Of a stretch of 64,000 bases of DNA, positions 53,904-63,239 are shown one piece after another; the stretch's first letter is position 1; each line of letters opens with the position of its first letter. The position numbers and the translations under genes were made by a program. The notes beneath the pieces were generated by a model. That model had not been told where the DNA came from and did no database searches. It was given only the letters and a program-made list of their open reading frames with translations. Source of the stretch: Pseudomonadota bacterium (lineage in GTDB: Bacteria > Pseudomonadota > Gammaproteobacteria > UBA9214); assembly GCA_041395565.1 (NCBI GenBank), contig JAWLAI010000008.1, positions 124,001 through 188,000 on the forward strand, in the 5' to 3' direction.

Positions 53904-54386
53904 TCAGGCCAGGTGCAGTTTGATCTGGTCCACCAGTTCGGCACAGGCGTCGCCGCAGGCCTTGCACTCGATGTGCTCCTCGTGCTTCCGGCATTCCGTC
54001 TCGCAGTCCTTGCAGACCTGCGCACAGACATCGGCGTAGGCCTTGAGGTAAGAGGAATTCGCCGCCAGCAGATAGGCAAAGCCCGCACAGACGGCCTCCA
54101 TCTCGTGCACTTTCGAGGCGCACTGCGCCAGCGAGGTATCGCCTTCCCGGAAACTGACCAGGCAGTGCGCGATGCAGCGCCGGCCCTTGTCGAGGCATTC
54201 GTTGGTGGCGGCCAGCACGTCCGGCTGCTGCGCACTGTGCATGCTGTGATCGTGGCCCGGCATCGCGGCCACTGCAGCGCCGCTGCCGGCCAGCGCGGCT
54301 GCCGCGCCCAGTCCCGTCAGCAGTTCGCGCCGGCTCAGGCCGACATTCCCCGTTCGCTGCTCGTTGTTCGTATGCTGCGTAGACAT
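53904..54386 (-). CDS. Csp1-like copper-storage four-helix-bundle protein, Tat-exported
   Basis: A 160-residue protein with a twin-arginine signal (LSRRELLTG at residues 17-25, then an Ala-rich helix) and a mature Cys-rich helical bundle with 12 cysteines (64, 71, 75, 89, 100, 121, 125, 128, 132, 141, 144, 148). The spacing, with CxxxC and CxxC pairs along helices, matches the Csp1 proteins first found in methanotrophs, which store many Cu(I) ions in the bundle core. GHDHSMH just after the signal could bind metal too. A GGGGGAT Shine-Dalgarno precedes the ATG. Confidence 0.88.
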   Translation of the reverse strand: MSTQHTNNEQRTGNVGLSRRELLTGLGAAAALAGSGAAVAAMPGHDHSMHSAQQPDVLAATNECLDKGRRCIAHCLVSFREGDTSLAQCASKVHEMEAVCAGFAYLLAANSSYLKAYADVCAQVCKDCETECRKHEEHIECKACGDACAELVDQIKLHLA

Positions 54387-54591
54387 GCTGTTGATCCCCC
54401 AGTTGGCCGGGGCACACCGTGCGCCCCGAAAGTGAAATTCGCTGTCCTAAAATAGCACCCTTTCGCGCCTGCAAGACAGACCCGCCCCGCGCCACCGCCG
54501 CAAGTGGCGCGCGGTGCCGCGCCTGCCAGCCGGTGACGGCCGCGCGGTTGCCATCTTTAATATTCAGCCCCGCGCAGCAGCGACCCGGGCC

Positions 54592-55077
54592 TCACGCGCC
54601 CGGCACATACCGCACCAGGAGCTGCAGAACACCCGCGGCGCACAGCCCGGCGACCAGGTCGTCGAGCATGATGCCGAGGCCGCCGTGCACGCGCCGGTCG
54701 AACCAGCGGATCGGCCAGGGCTTGAGGATGTCGAACAGGCGGAACAGCACGAAGCCGACGGCGATCCACTGCCAGCCGGCCGGGGCCAGCGTCATGGTGA
54801 CCAGATAGCCGACGATCTCGTCCCACACGATGGCGGGATGATCGTGCACGCCGAGGCCGCGCGCGGCATGCGCGCAGGCCGCCACGCCGAGCGCGAACAG
54901 CGCGGCGGTCACGACGAGATACCAGGCCGGGGCCAGCGGCTGCAGCAGCAGGTAGCAGGGTATGCCGACCGCGGTACCGGCGGTGCCGGGCGCCTTCGGC
55001 AGCAGGCCGCTGCCGAAACCCAGGGCCAGCAGGTCCAGCGGGTGGCGCAGCAGGGCTGGCGACGGCCGCTCAGGCAT
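54592..55077 (-). CDS. pgpA: Phosphatidylglycerophosphatase A
   Basis: A 161-residue inner-membrane phosphatase that makes phosphatidylglycerol. LGFGSGLLPKAPGT, WDEIVGYLVTM and GLGIMLDDLVAGL are the family motifs. The ATG at 55077 overlaps the thiL stop by 8 bases. In this sequence it shares an open frame with the start of thiL only because thiL is frameshifted, so it is not a true fusion. Confidence 0.95.
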   Translation of the reverse strand: MPERPSPALLRHPLDLLALGFGSGLLPKAPGTAGTAVGIPCYLLLQPLAPAWYLVVTAALFALGVAACAHAARGLGVHDHPAIVWDEIVGYLVTMTLAPAGWQWIAVGFVLFRLFDILKPWPIRWFDRRVHGGLGIMLDDLVAGLCAAGVLQLLVRYVPGA

Positions 55078-56040
55078 TGCCGAAGTGCACGTAGCCGCGG
55101 GCGGCCGGCTGATACGCGCGACCGTCGCGGGTATGGCAGCGGATGCCGGGCTCCGCCTCGATGACGCCGATGGCCGTGCAGCCGCAGCGCATGCCGCCGA
55201 GCCGCTCCTCCACCGCTGTGCAATGCTGCACGGGTACGGTGAAGCAGAGTTCGTAATCGTCGCCGGCGCTGAGCGGCAGCTCGTAATACGGCGGGTGCGG
55301 CCCCGGCCCGGGCTGATCGATGGCCGCGCGGAAGGCGGCCGAGTGCGGCAGGGCATCGATGTCGATGGCGGCGCCGAGGTTGTCGCCCTCCAGCAGGTGT
55401 CCCAGGTCGGCGAGCAGGCCGTCCGAGACGTCGATCGCGGCACTGGCGTAGCGGCGCAGCGCCAGTCCGGCCTCGAGCCGCGGCTGCGGGTAATCGAGCC
55501 GCCGGCGCAGGTCCGCCCCGGCGGCCTCGCGCAGCTGCAGGGCAAGACCGGCATCCCCGGCGTCCCGGTCACGTAGACCCGGTCACCGGGCTGCGCACCG
55601 CTGCGGCGCAGTGCCCGGCCCTGGCGGATGAATCCGTGCGCCTGTACCGTGACCGACAGCGGCCCGCGCGTGGTGTCACCCCCCACGAGCTGCACATGGT
55701 AGTGGTCCGCCAGGGCGAAGAAACCGCGCGCGAAGTCGGCCAGCCAGACGGGATGGTATTCCGGCACGGTCAGTGCCAGCGTGGCCCAGGCCGGCTCCGC
55801 CCCCATGGCCGCGAGATCGCTGAGGTTGACGGCCAGCGCCTTGTGGCCGATGGCGGCCGCCGGTGTGGCGTTGTCGAAGTGCACGCCGGCGACCAGCGTA
55901 TCCATGCACACGACCAGTTCCGCCCCGGCCGGCACCAGCAGCAGCGCGGCGTCATCGCCCACGCCCAGCAGGACGTCCTCGCGCCCGACCGGCTGGCGGG
56001 TGAAATGCTGGCGGATGATGTCGAACTCGTCGCCGGACAT
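55070..56040 (-). pseudogene. thiL: Thiamine-monophosphate kinase, frameshifted in this sequence
   Basis: ThiL phosphorylates thiamine monophosphate to the diphosphate. The N-terminal half reads from 56040 (LLGVGDDAALL, CMDTLVAGVHF, VGGDTTRGP) to VYVTGTPG. The rest, including AAIDVSDGLLADLGHLLEG and PLSAGDDYELCFTVP, is in another frame and stops at 55070. The break is at about 55555-55558, where four G replace an expected five. One added G restores 323 intact residues, so a consensus error is likely. Order nusB-thiL-pgpA is conserved. Confidence 0.93.
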
Positions 56041-56052
56041 GGGTCCCGCACA

Positions 56053-56496
56053 CTAGGCCCGGGCGTGGCGGTTGTACTCGGTCGCCCGCAGGACATGCGC
56101 CGCCTTGTCCAGCACCCCGTTGACGAAGGTATGACCCTGCTCGGCTCCGAATTTCTTGGCGAGCTGGACGGCCTCGTTGATCACCACCCGGTACGGAATG
56201 TCCAGGCGGTGCAGCAGCTCGTAGGTCCCGATGCGCAGGATGGCGCGTTCCACCGGGTCCAGCCGCGGCAACGGTATGTCGAGATGCTGCGCCAGATTAT
56301 TATCAATATCTTCAACGAGTTTTGTAATATTATTGAACAACTCGACGAAATACTCGCGGTCGGTGTTCGAGAAGTCCTCCGTCTCCAGGAACTGATTGCG
56401 GATGTCGTGCGTCGCGGTACCCGACATGTCCCACTGGTAGAGGGCCTGCATGGCATAGCGGCGTGCACGGGCACGGGCGTGGGGAGACGGGGTCAT
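56053..56496 (-). CDS. nusB: Transcription antitermination factor NusB
   Basis: A 147-residue helical RNA-binding protein acting with NusE on boxA of rRNA operons. It has ARRYAMQALYQWDMSG at the start, DPVERAILRIGTYELLHR, and VVINEAVQLAKKFGAEQGHTFVNGVLD in the core. It lies 12 bases after ribH and 12 before thiL, in the conserved ribH-nusB-thiL order. Confidence 0.97.
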   Translation of the reverse strand: MTPSPHARARARRYAMQALYQWDMSGTATHDIRNQFLETEDFSNTDREYFVELFNNITKLVEDIDNNLAQHLDIPLPRLDPVERAILRIGTYELLHRLDIPYRVVINEAVQLAKKFGAEQGHTFVNGVLDKAAHVLRATEYNRHARA

Positions 56497-56508
56497 GGGA
56501 TACGGGAC

Positions 56509-56985
56509 CTAGCTATCGAGGTTGCGGAGCAGGTTGATCATCTCGATCGTCGACAGGGCCGCCTCCGCGCCCTTGTTGCCCGCCTTGGTGCCGGCGCGCT
56601 CGATGGCCTGTTCGATGGTGTCGACGGTCAGCACGCCGAAGGCGATCGGGATGTCGTACTTGAGCGATACTGCCGAGAGGCCCTTGGTGCACTCGCCGGC
56701 GACGTACTCGAAATGCGGCGTGCCGCCGCGGATCACCGCGCCCAAGGCGATGATGGCATCGTAGCGCTTGGATGCGGCCAGCCGCTGGGCGGCGATCGGC
56801 ATCTCGTAGGCGCCGGGCACGCGGACGATCTGCAGGTCGCGCTCGTCGGCACCGTGCCGCCGGAGCGTGTCCAGCGCACCGGCCACCAGGCTTTCCACCA
56901 CGAACGCGTTGAAGCGCGAGACCAGCAGCACGATGCGCGCGCCCCGGATCACCAGCTCACCCTCTTTCACCGTTATATCACCCAT
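56509..56985 (-). CDS. ribH: 6,7-dimethyl-8-ribityllumazine synthase
   Basis: A 158-residue subunit of lumazine synthase, the penultimate riboflavin step. VSRFNAFVVESLVAGAL, VPGAYEMPIAAQRLA, GAVIRGGTPHFEYV and FGVLTVDTIEQAIERAG are the family blocks, with the catalytic His in the TPHFEYV region. The ATG at 56985 has AAGGAC upstream; the frame opens at 57057. Confidence 0.97.
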   Translation of the reverse strand: MGDITVKEGELVIRGARIVLLVSRFNAFVVESLVAGALDTLRRHGADERDLQIVRVPGAYEMPIAAQRLAASKRYDAIIALGAVIRGGTPHFEYVAGECTKGLSAVSLKYDIPIAFGVLTVDTIEQAIERAGTKAGNKGAEAALSTIEMINLLRNLDS

Positions 56986-57016
56986 GTCTTTGTCCTTGCT
57001 GAATAACTCAATCAAT

Positions 57017-58120
57017 TCACTTGACGTAATCCACGACTTCCAGGCCGAAACCGGCAATGCCGTGCAGGTTCTTCGGCGCGCTCAGCACCCGCATTTTCTG
57101 CACGCCGACATCGGCGATGATCTGGGCGCCCACTCCGTAGGTGCGCAGGTCATCCGGCTTGCCGCCGCTCGGCGGCGCGTCCGGGCGCGGCATATGATAC
57201 GCGCGGACCTGTTCCGCGAGCGCATGCGCTTCCTCTTTCTGGCGCAGGATGACCAGTACCCCGCTGCCCTCCTGCGCGATGCGCTGCAGGGCCTGGCGCA
57301 GTGACAGGTGGTGGCCCTCGGTCAGCGCCCCGACCAGGTCGCCCAGCGTGTTCTGCATGTGCACCCGCACCAGGGTCGGCGCGTCCGGCCGGATCTCGCC
57401 CATGACCAGGGCGAGATGCACGGCGTCGTCGATGGAGTCGTGATAGGCGTAGGCGCGGAACACACCGTGCTCGGTGGCCAGCTCGCTGACCGCCACCCGC
57501 TCCACCGTCTTTTCGTTCTCGATACGGTAGCGGATCAGGTCCTCGATGGTCCCCATCTTGAGGCCGTGCCGCCGGGCATAGATCTCCAGGTCGGGACGGC
57601 GTGCCATGCTGCCGTCCTCCTTCAGGATCTCGACGATCACCGCGGCAGGCTCCAGGCCGGCGAGCCGCGCCAGGTCGCAACCGGCCTCGGTGTGGCCGGC
57701 GCGCGTCAGCACCCCGCCCGGCTTGGCCATGAGCGGAAAGATATGACCGGGCATGACGATGTCGGACGGGCGCGCGTCGCGCGCGGTCGCGGCCAGGATG
57801 GTGCGCGCGCGGTCATGCGCGGAGATGCCCGTGGTCACGCCTTCGGCGGCCTCGATGGACAGGGTGAAATTGGTGGCGTGCTGGGATTCGTTGCGCTGCA
57901 CCATCAGCGGCAGCGCCAGCTGTTCGCAACGCTCGCGCGTGAGCGTCAGGCAGATCAACCCGCGCCCGTGACTGGCCATGAAATTGATGTCCTCGGGCCG
58001 CACCTTCTCGGCAGCCATCACCAGGTCACCCTCGTTCTCGCGGTCTTCGTCATCCAGCAGCACGACCATGCGGCCGGCGCGAATGTCCGCGACGATCTCT
58101 TCGATACTGTTTAAAGACAT
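57017..58120 (-). CDS. ribBA: DHBP synthase with degenerate GTP cyclohydrolase II domain
   Basis: A 367-residue two-domain protein. The N-terminal RibB domain (residues 1-205; VVLLDDEDRENEGDLVMAAE, HTEAGCDLARLAGL) should make 3,4-dihydroxy-2-butanone 4-phosphate. The C-terminal RibA-like domain has lost the zinc-binding cysteines: where RibA has SECLTGD and RCDC, this protein has MQNTLGDLVGALTEGH, and downstream catalytic residues are missing. It probably has only RibB activity. A separate RibA should exist elsewhere. No FMN riboswitch is recognisable upstream. Confidence 0.94.
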   Translation of the reverse strand: MSLNSIEEIVADIRAGRMVVLLDDEDRENEGDLVMAAEKVRPEDINFMASHGRGLICLTLTRERCEQLALPLMVQRNESQHATNFTLSIEAAEGVTTGISAHDRARTILAATARDARPSDIVMPGHIFPLMAKPGGVLTRAGHTEAGCDLARLAGLEPAAVIVEILKEDGSMARRPDLEIYARRHGLKMGTIEDLIRYRIENEKTVERVAVSELATEHGVFRAYAYHDSIDDAVHLALVMGEIRPDAPTLVRVHMQNTLGDLVGALTEGHHLSLRQALQRIAQEGSGVLVILRQKEEAHALAEQVRAYHMPRPDAPPSGGKPDDLRTYGVGAQIIADVGVQKMRVLSAPKNLHGIAGFGLEVVDYVK

Positions 58121-58234
58121 ATGTGCAGCTTGCTGATTTTCCTGATGTACATCCATCAACGTATTATCCACGAAACGGGAGCCGACGGCACGCCTCGCGC
58201 AACCTGCCGCGACGGCAGCGGTCCGGCGCCCTGC

Positions 58235-58915
58235 TCAGATGTCACTGCCGTCGTGCCGCCCGGTGAAGCCGTGCGCCGCGAGCAACTCCCGCGTCACCCC
58301 CGCACCGCCCGGGCGGGCAGCTGCATCACCCAGCAACAGACGTTCCAGGTAGCGGGCGATCAGGTCGACCTCCAGGTTGACCCGCCGCCCGGGTCGGTAG
58401 GCCTGCAGCGTGGTCTCGGCCAGCGTGTGCGGCACGATGTTGAGCTCGAACGCCGCGCCCTCGACCGCGTTCACCGTCAGGCTGACGCCATCCACGCAGA
58501 TCGAACCCTTGACCGCGATGTAGCGCGCCAGCGCGTCCGGGGCACGGACGGTGAAGCGCACCGAGCGGCTGTCCTCGTGCCGGTCCGTGACCGTGCCGAT
58601 GCCATCCACGTGACCGCTGACCAGGTGGCCGCCGAGGCGGGTCGCCAGGGTCAGCGCCAGCTCCAGGTTGACGGTGCTCCCGGGCGCAAGTTCCCCGAGC
58701 GTGGTGAGCCCGAGCGTCTCGCCCGAGACGTCGGCCTGGAACGACTGCGCGTCCTTTTCCACCACGGTGAGGCAGACACCGCTGACCGCGATACTGTCCC
58801 CGAGCCCGACCCCGGCCAGCGGCAGCTTGCCGGCCTGGATCGCGATGCGCACATCGCCGCCGCGCCGCTCGAGCGCCGCGATCTTGCCTACCGCCTGTAT
58901 GATGCCTGTAAACAT
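58235..58915 (-). CDS. ribE: Riboflavin synthase
   Basis: A 226-residue enzyme that dismutates two lumazines into riboflavin and its pyrimidine co-product. Two lumazine-binding repeats are present: MFTGIIQAVGKI, VSGVCLTV, and LVSGHVDGIG, GVSLTVNAVE. The ATG at 58915 is the conserved MFTGI start. It lies between ribD and ribBA in the operon, after a 250-base gap. Confidence 0.97.
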   Translation of the reverse strand: MFTGIIQAVGKIAALERRGGDVRIAIQAGKLPLAGVGLGDSIAVSGVCLTVVEKDAQSFQADVSGETLGLTTLGELAPGSTVNLELALTLATRLGGHLVSGHVDGIGTVTDRHEDSRSVRFTVRAPDALARYIAVKGSICVDGVSLTVNAVEGAAFELNIVPHTLAETTLQAYRPGRRVNLEVDLIARYLERLLLGDAAARPGGAGVTRELLAAHGFTGRHDGSDI

Positions 58916-59167
58916 GCTTCGATTTTTATCTCCGCCGCGCAGGGCACAGCGCTCACTGATTAAGCCCATTGATCCCACACGACTGGCATGGCGCTGCCGG
59001 AGCGGACCGTATTCGCGCATGCTACGCGCTCCTACAGATGCTTCAGAAAGCCGGGATCAGCGTCCCCGCGCAGGGCATCCGCAAACCCCTCGCGTTAGGG
59101 TATGAGCGTTCACATGCATAGTTGCTCTGTGTCCTCTCTGCCCTCTGTGGCAAACCGGCTTCCGCCG

Positions 59168-60271
59168 CTAGCCCTGCACCGTCGCCGTGAGCCGCCAGTC
59201 GGTGCCGACAGCACGGATATCGCTTATCGCCAGCCCGATACGCTGGTCCATGTGCTCCAGGCCCGGCAGCGTGAACAGGCCGCGCGCGCTGTCGCCGAGC
59301 AGATGCGGCGCCAGGTAGATCACCAGCTCGTCGACCAGTCCCGCCTGCAGCAGGGCGCCGGACAGTGTCGGACCGGCCTCCACGTGCACTTCGTTACAGC
59401 CCTGCTCGGCCAGGAAATGCATGACCGCGTCCAGGTTGAGCCGCTTGTCGCGGCGCATCGGCAGCACGACCACGCTGGTCGTGTCTCCGGTGAGCCGTTC
59501 GATGCGGCGCATGTCGCTCTCCGTGGTCAGCACATACGTCATGCCGGGCAGCCCGAGCATGCGCGCGGTGGTGGGCATGCGCAGCCGGCTGTCGAGCACG
59601 ACGCGCAGCGGCTGGCGCACCGCGCCCGTCTCCGCATCCAGCCGCACGTTCAGCGCGGGATCGTCCGCCAGGACGGTGGCGATGCCGGTCAGCAACGCGG
59701 AACTGCGCGCCCGGAGCCGCTGGACGTCGGCGCGGGCATGCTCGCCGGTAATCCAGCGGCTTTCGCCGCTGGCCAGGGCGGTACGGCCGTCCAGGCTCAT
59801 GGCCAGCTTGACGCGGATCCACGGCAGGCGCGTGCGCATGCGTTTGACGAAGCCGCAGTTGAGCCGTTCCGCGTCCGTTTCCAGGATACCGGAATGCACC
59901 TCGATCCCGGCGGCGGCCAGCGCCGCCAGCCCCTTGCCGGCGACCTGCGGATTCGGGTCCGGCATGGCCGCGACCACGCGCGCCACCCCCGCCTGGATCA
60001 ACGCCTCGCTGCATGGCGGCGTGCGGCCGTGATGACAGCACGGTTCCAGCGTCACGTAGGCGGTGGCACCCTGCGCGGCGGTACCGGCCGCCGCCAGGGC
60101 GTTGATCTCGGCATGCGGGCCGCCGGCGACTTCGTGCCAGCCCTCGCCGACGACCGTATCGTCCCGCACCAGCACGCAACCCACACGCGGGTTCGGATCG
60201 GTGGTGAACAGACCGCGGCGCGCCAGTTGCAGGGCGCGCGCCATGTACAGATGATCGGATGCGGCGGACAT
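59168..60271 (-). CDS. ribD: Bifunctional pyrimidine deaminase/reductase RibD
   Basis: A 367-residue enzyme for two early riboflavin steps. The deaminase zinc site is HAEINAL with PCCHHGRTPPC (residues about 52-87). The reductase part follows from about 150 (VKLAMSLDGRTA, VHVEAGPTLSGALL). The ATG at 60271 gives the standard N-terminus (DHLYMARALQLARRG); the frame runs upstream into nrdR noise. It follows nrdR by 26 bases. Confidence 0.97.
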   Translation of the reverse strand: MSAASDHLYMARALQLARRGLFTTDPNPRVGCVLVRDDTVVGEGWHEVAGGPHAEINALAAAGTAAQGATAYVTLEPCCHHGRTPPCSEALIQAGVARVVAAMPDPNPQVAGKGLAALAAAGIEVHSGILETDAERLNCGFVKRMRTRLPWIRVKLAMSLDGRTALASGESRWITGEHARADVQRLRARSSALLTGIATVLADDPALNVRLDAETGAVRQPLRVVLDSRLRMPTTARMLGLPGMTYVLTTESDMRRIERLTGDTTSVVVLPMRRDKRLNLDAVMHFLAEQGCNEVHVEAGPTLSGALLQAGLVDELVIYLAPHLLGDSARGLFTLPGLEHMDQRIGLAISDIRAVGTDWRLTATVQG

Positions 60272-60297
60272 GGGCGGAATCGGTGCCGGCCTGACGC

Positions 60298-60798
60298 TCA
60301 GTCTTCCGGCAGCAACGGGATCTGGTCCTTGCGCTCCTGCGCGGTCGGCTCGTTCTCCAGGCGCTCGATCTCCTCGCGGAACGCGTTCACGTCCTCGAAG
60401 CTGCGATAGACGGAGGCGAAGCGGACATAGGCCACCTGGTCGAGCAGCCGCAGCTCGTTCATGACCCACTCGCCGAGCATGCGCGAGGGGATCTCGCGCT
60501 CGCCGCTGGCGCGCAGCCGGTGCTGCAGGCGGCTGATCGCGGCGCTCACACTGTCGGAATCGACCGGGCGCTTTTCCAGCGCGCGCATCATGCCGCTGAT
60601 CAGTTTCTTCTCGTCGAACGGCTCGCGCGCGCCGTTGCTCTTGATGATGCGCGGCATCACCAGCTCGGCGAATTCGAAGGTGGTGAAACGCTCGCCGCAG
60701 TCCAGGCATTCGCGCCGGCGCCGGACCTGCGCGCCCTCGCCCGCCAGCCGCGAATCGATCACCTTGGTATCCTGTTTTCCGCAGAACGGGCAGTACAT
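60298..60798 (-). CDS. nrdR: Transcriptional repressor NrdR
   Basis: A 166-residue ATP-cone repressor of ribonucleotide reductase genes. The zinc ribbon is CPFCGKQDTKVIDSR with CLDCGERFTTFE, followed by the ATP-cone (residues about 49-140). It is 16 bases downstream of glyA in the widely conserved glyA-nrdR-ribD order. Confidence 0.97.
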   Translation of the reverse strand: MYCPFCGKQDTKVIDSRLAGEGAQVRRRRECLDCGERFTTFEFAELVMPRIIKSNGAREPFDEKKLISGMMRALEKRPVDSDSVSAAISRLQHRLRASGEREIPSRMLGEWVMNELRLLDQVAYVRFASVYRSFEDVNAFREEIERLENEPTAQERKDQIPLLPED

Positions 60799-60814
60799 GG
60801 TCCGCGCCCCGCGA

Positions 60815-62074
60815 TCAGTTACCGCCGTAGACAGGGAAGCGTTTGCACAGCGCGAGCACCTTGCCGCGCACGGCCTCGATCACGGCCGGATTATCGAGGT
60901 CGTCGAGCACGTCGCACATGAGACCCGCCAGCGCGCGCGCCTCGGCCTCGCCCATGCCGCGCGTGGTCATGGCCGGGGTGCCGACACGGATGCCGCTGGT
61001 GACGAACGGCGACTGCGGATCGTTCGGCACGGCGTTCTTGTTGACGGTGATATGCGCCGCACCGAGCGCCGCGTCCGCCGCCTTGCCGGTCAGCCCCTTG
61101 TCGACCAGATCGACCAGGAACAGGTGATCGTCGGTACCACCGGAGACCACCTTGTAGCCGCGCTCCATCATCACGCCCGCCATGACGCGCGCATTGTCCA
61201 GCACCTGCTGCTGGTAGACGCGGAACGCCGGCTCCATCGCCTCCTTCAGGGCCACGGCCTTGGCCGCGATCACGTGCATCAGCGGGCCGCCCTGCGTGCC
61301 CGGGAAGACCAGCGAGTTGAGCTTCTTCTCGATCGCCTCGTTGGCGCGCGCGAGGATCAGTCCGCCGCGCGGACCGCGCAGGGTCTTGTGGGTCGTGGTG
61401 GTGGTGATGTCGGCGATGTTCACCGGGCTGGGATACAGACCGGCGGCGATCAGGCCGGCCACGTGCGCCATGTCCACGAACAGCCACGCACCCACGCTGT
61501 CGGCGATGTCGCGGAAACGCTGCCAGTCGACCTTGAGCGAATAGGCGGAGAAGCCCGCCACCACCATCTTGGGCTTGTGCGCCTTCGCGAGCGCCTCGAC
61601 CTGATCGTAGTCGATCGCACCGGTCGCGGGATCCAGGCCGTACTGCACGGCATTGAACAGCTTGCCGGAGAAATTCACCTTCGCGCCGTGGGTCAGGTGG
61701 CCGCCGGCGTCGAGACTCATGCCGAGGATGGTATCGCCCGGGGCGAGCAGTGCGAGATACACCGCGGCATTGGCCTGCGAACCGGAGTGCGGCTGCACGT
61801 TGGCGTAGTCGGCCTGGAACAGCGCCTTGGCACGGTCGATGGCGAGCTGCTCGGCGACGTCCACGTATTCACAACCGCCGTAATAGCGCTTGCCCGGATA
61901 ACCCTCGGCATACTTGTTGGTCAGCACCGACCCCTGCGCTTCCAGCACCCGCGGGCTGGCATAGTTTTCCGAGGCGATCAGCTCGATGTGGTCTTCCTGG
62001 CGCCGGCGTTCGCCCTCGATGGCGGCCCACAGCTCGTCGTCGTAACCGGCAATGCGCATGTCCTTGTCAAACAT
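60815..62074 (-). CDS. glyA: Serine hydroxymethyltransferase
   Basis: A 419-residue PLP enzyme that makes glycine and 5,10-methylene-THF from serine (E. coli 417). ELIASENYASPRVLEAQGS, YYGGCEYVD and the PLP lysine in TTTTHKTLRGPRGGLIL are present. The start could also be the second ATG (MRIAGYDDEL), 5 codons later. First gene of a nine-gene block that runs to pgpA. Confidence 0.98.
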   Translation of the reverse strand: MFDKDMRIAGYDDELWAAIEGERRRQEDHIELIASENYASPRVLEAQGSVLTNKYAEGYPGKRYYGGCEYVDVAEQLAIDRAKALFQADYANVQPHSGSQANAAVYLALLAPGDTILGMSLDAGGHLTHGAKVNFSGKLFNAVQYGLDPATGAIDYDQVEALAKAHKPKMVVAGFSAYSLKVDWQRFRDIADSVGAWLFVDMAHVAGLIAAGLYPSPVNIADITTTTTHKTLRGPRGGLILARANEAIEKKLNSLVFPGTQGGPLMHVIAAKAVALKEAMEPAFRVYQQQVLDNARVMAGVMMERGYKVVSGGTDDHLFLVDLVDKGLTGKAADAALGAAHITVNKNAVPNDPQSPFVTSGIRVGTPAMTTRGMGEAEARALAGLMCDVLDDLDNPAVIEAVRGKVLALCKRFPVYGGN

Positions 62075-62179
62075 AGGGGATAACTCTATGAAGTGGTGAG
62101 AATTAGCCGGGTACCGGCTGGACGGGGATGATAGCCGATAACGCGCGGCCTGGCTAACGAATCCACGCGTCCGCTCCGG

Positions 62180-63124
62180 TCAGCTGGCGACAAAGGCCTC
62201 CACCACCGCGCTCCACGCCTGCGCCAGGCTGGTGCGGTTGTAGCCGCCGCCGCCCATCGCCAGCACGCGTCCCTGGCAATAACGATCGGCGAGCACGCAC
62301 AGCCGTGCCGCTGCGTGCCGGTGCGCGGCGGGCGTTAAGCCAAGGTGGGTGAGCGGATCGCCGGCAATGCTGTCCGCACCGCACTGGAACAGGATGAATT
62401 CCGGGGGCGTCGCCGCGAGGTGGTCTTCCACGCGCTGCCAGGCCGCATGAAACGCATCATCGCCGGCGCCCGGCGGCAGCGGGATGTTCAGCTTGGTGCC
62501 GACGGCGGCGCCGGTGCCGGTCTCCGCGGCGGCACCGCTGCCCGGATAGAGATAGCGGCCGTCCTCGTGCAGGTCGGCGTAGCACAGGTCGGGATCGTCC
62601 TCGAAGCCGTAGAACACGCCGTCCCCGTGATGGGCATCGATATCGACGTAGGCCACGCGCCGGATCGCGTGCTCCCGGCGCAGGGTCTCGATCGCGATCC
62701 CGCAATCGTTGTAGACACAGAAGCCGGCGGCCCCCTCGCGCCGCGCGTGATGCAGACCGGCTATCGGCACGAACACGCGGCGGCAGCTGCCGTCCAGCAG
62801 GCGTTCTATGCCATCCAGGACGCTGCCGACCACGAAGCAGGCAGCTTCATGGACGCCGGGGAAGGCCGGGGTGTCGCCATAGTCGAGAAACCCCTCACCC
62901 GTGGCCGACTGCCGGATCACGCGCTCGACATAGGCATGGGTATGAAACCGCTCCAGGGCCGCGCGGGTCGCCGCCACCGGCGCACGCACGCTGACCCTGC
63001 GGTCCAGCCCCAGTGACCGGGCATGCTGCCAGAAGGCGTCGAGCCGGTCGGGACCGAACGGATGACCCCGGCCGAAGCCGTAGCGCGCCAGCTCGGGTCC
63101 TATATAGATGCACGTAGCCGCCAT
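62180..63124 (-). CDS. Histone deacetylase-fold hydrolase
   Basis: A 314-residue zinc-dependent amidohydrolase of the HDAC/AcuC/polyamine-deacetylase superfamily. The active-site His pair is in GLHHARREGAAGFCVYND and the zinc site in DIDAHHGDGVFYGF, with the second zinc Asp in QCGADSIAGDPL. The C-terminus has MGGGGYN. The natural substrate is unknown; acetylated polyamines, lysines or related amides are possible. It lies 105 bases upstream of glyA. Confidence 0.92.
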   Translation of the reverse strand: MAATCIYIGPELARYGFGRGHPFGPDRLDAFWQHARSLGLDRRVSVRAPVAATRAALERFHTHAYVERVIRQSATGEGFLDYGDTPAFPGVHEAACFVVGSVLDGIERLLDGSCRRVFVPIAGLHHARREGAAGFCVYNDCGIAIETLRREHAIRRVAYVDIDAHHGDGVFYGFEDDPDLCYADLHEDGRYLYPGSGAAAETGTGAAVGTKLNIPLPPGAGDDAFHAAWQRVEDHLAATPPEFILFQCGADSIAGDPLTHLGLTPAAHRHAAARLCVLADRYCQGRVLAMGGGGYNRTSLAQAWSAVVEAFVAS

Positions 63125-63239
63125 GGCATCCCATCCTAGCAGTCGCCGGCCGCGTGCCGCCAGGCGGGACGGTACCGCTCCCCCGGTCTGTGTACGGCAC
63201 CCGCGCGGCGCGGTTCGGCGGGGCCTGGACGGCGATGAT

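Noticed and set aside
54592..56040. A thiL-pgpA fusion protein of 482 residues
   Set aside because: The middle third has nonsense composition, while ThiL motifs continue in another frame to 55070 and pgpA has its own start at 55077. It is a frameshift artefact.
58121..58234. FMN riboswitch upstream of ribBA
   Set aside because: None of the conserved RFN element blocks are present in this region or before ribD/ribE.
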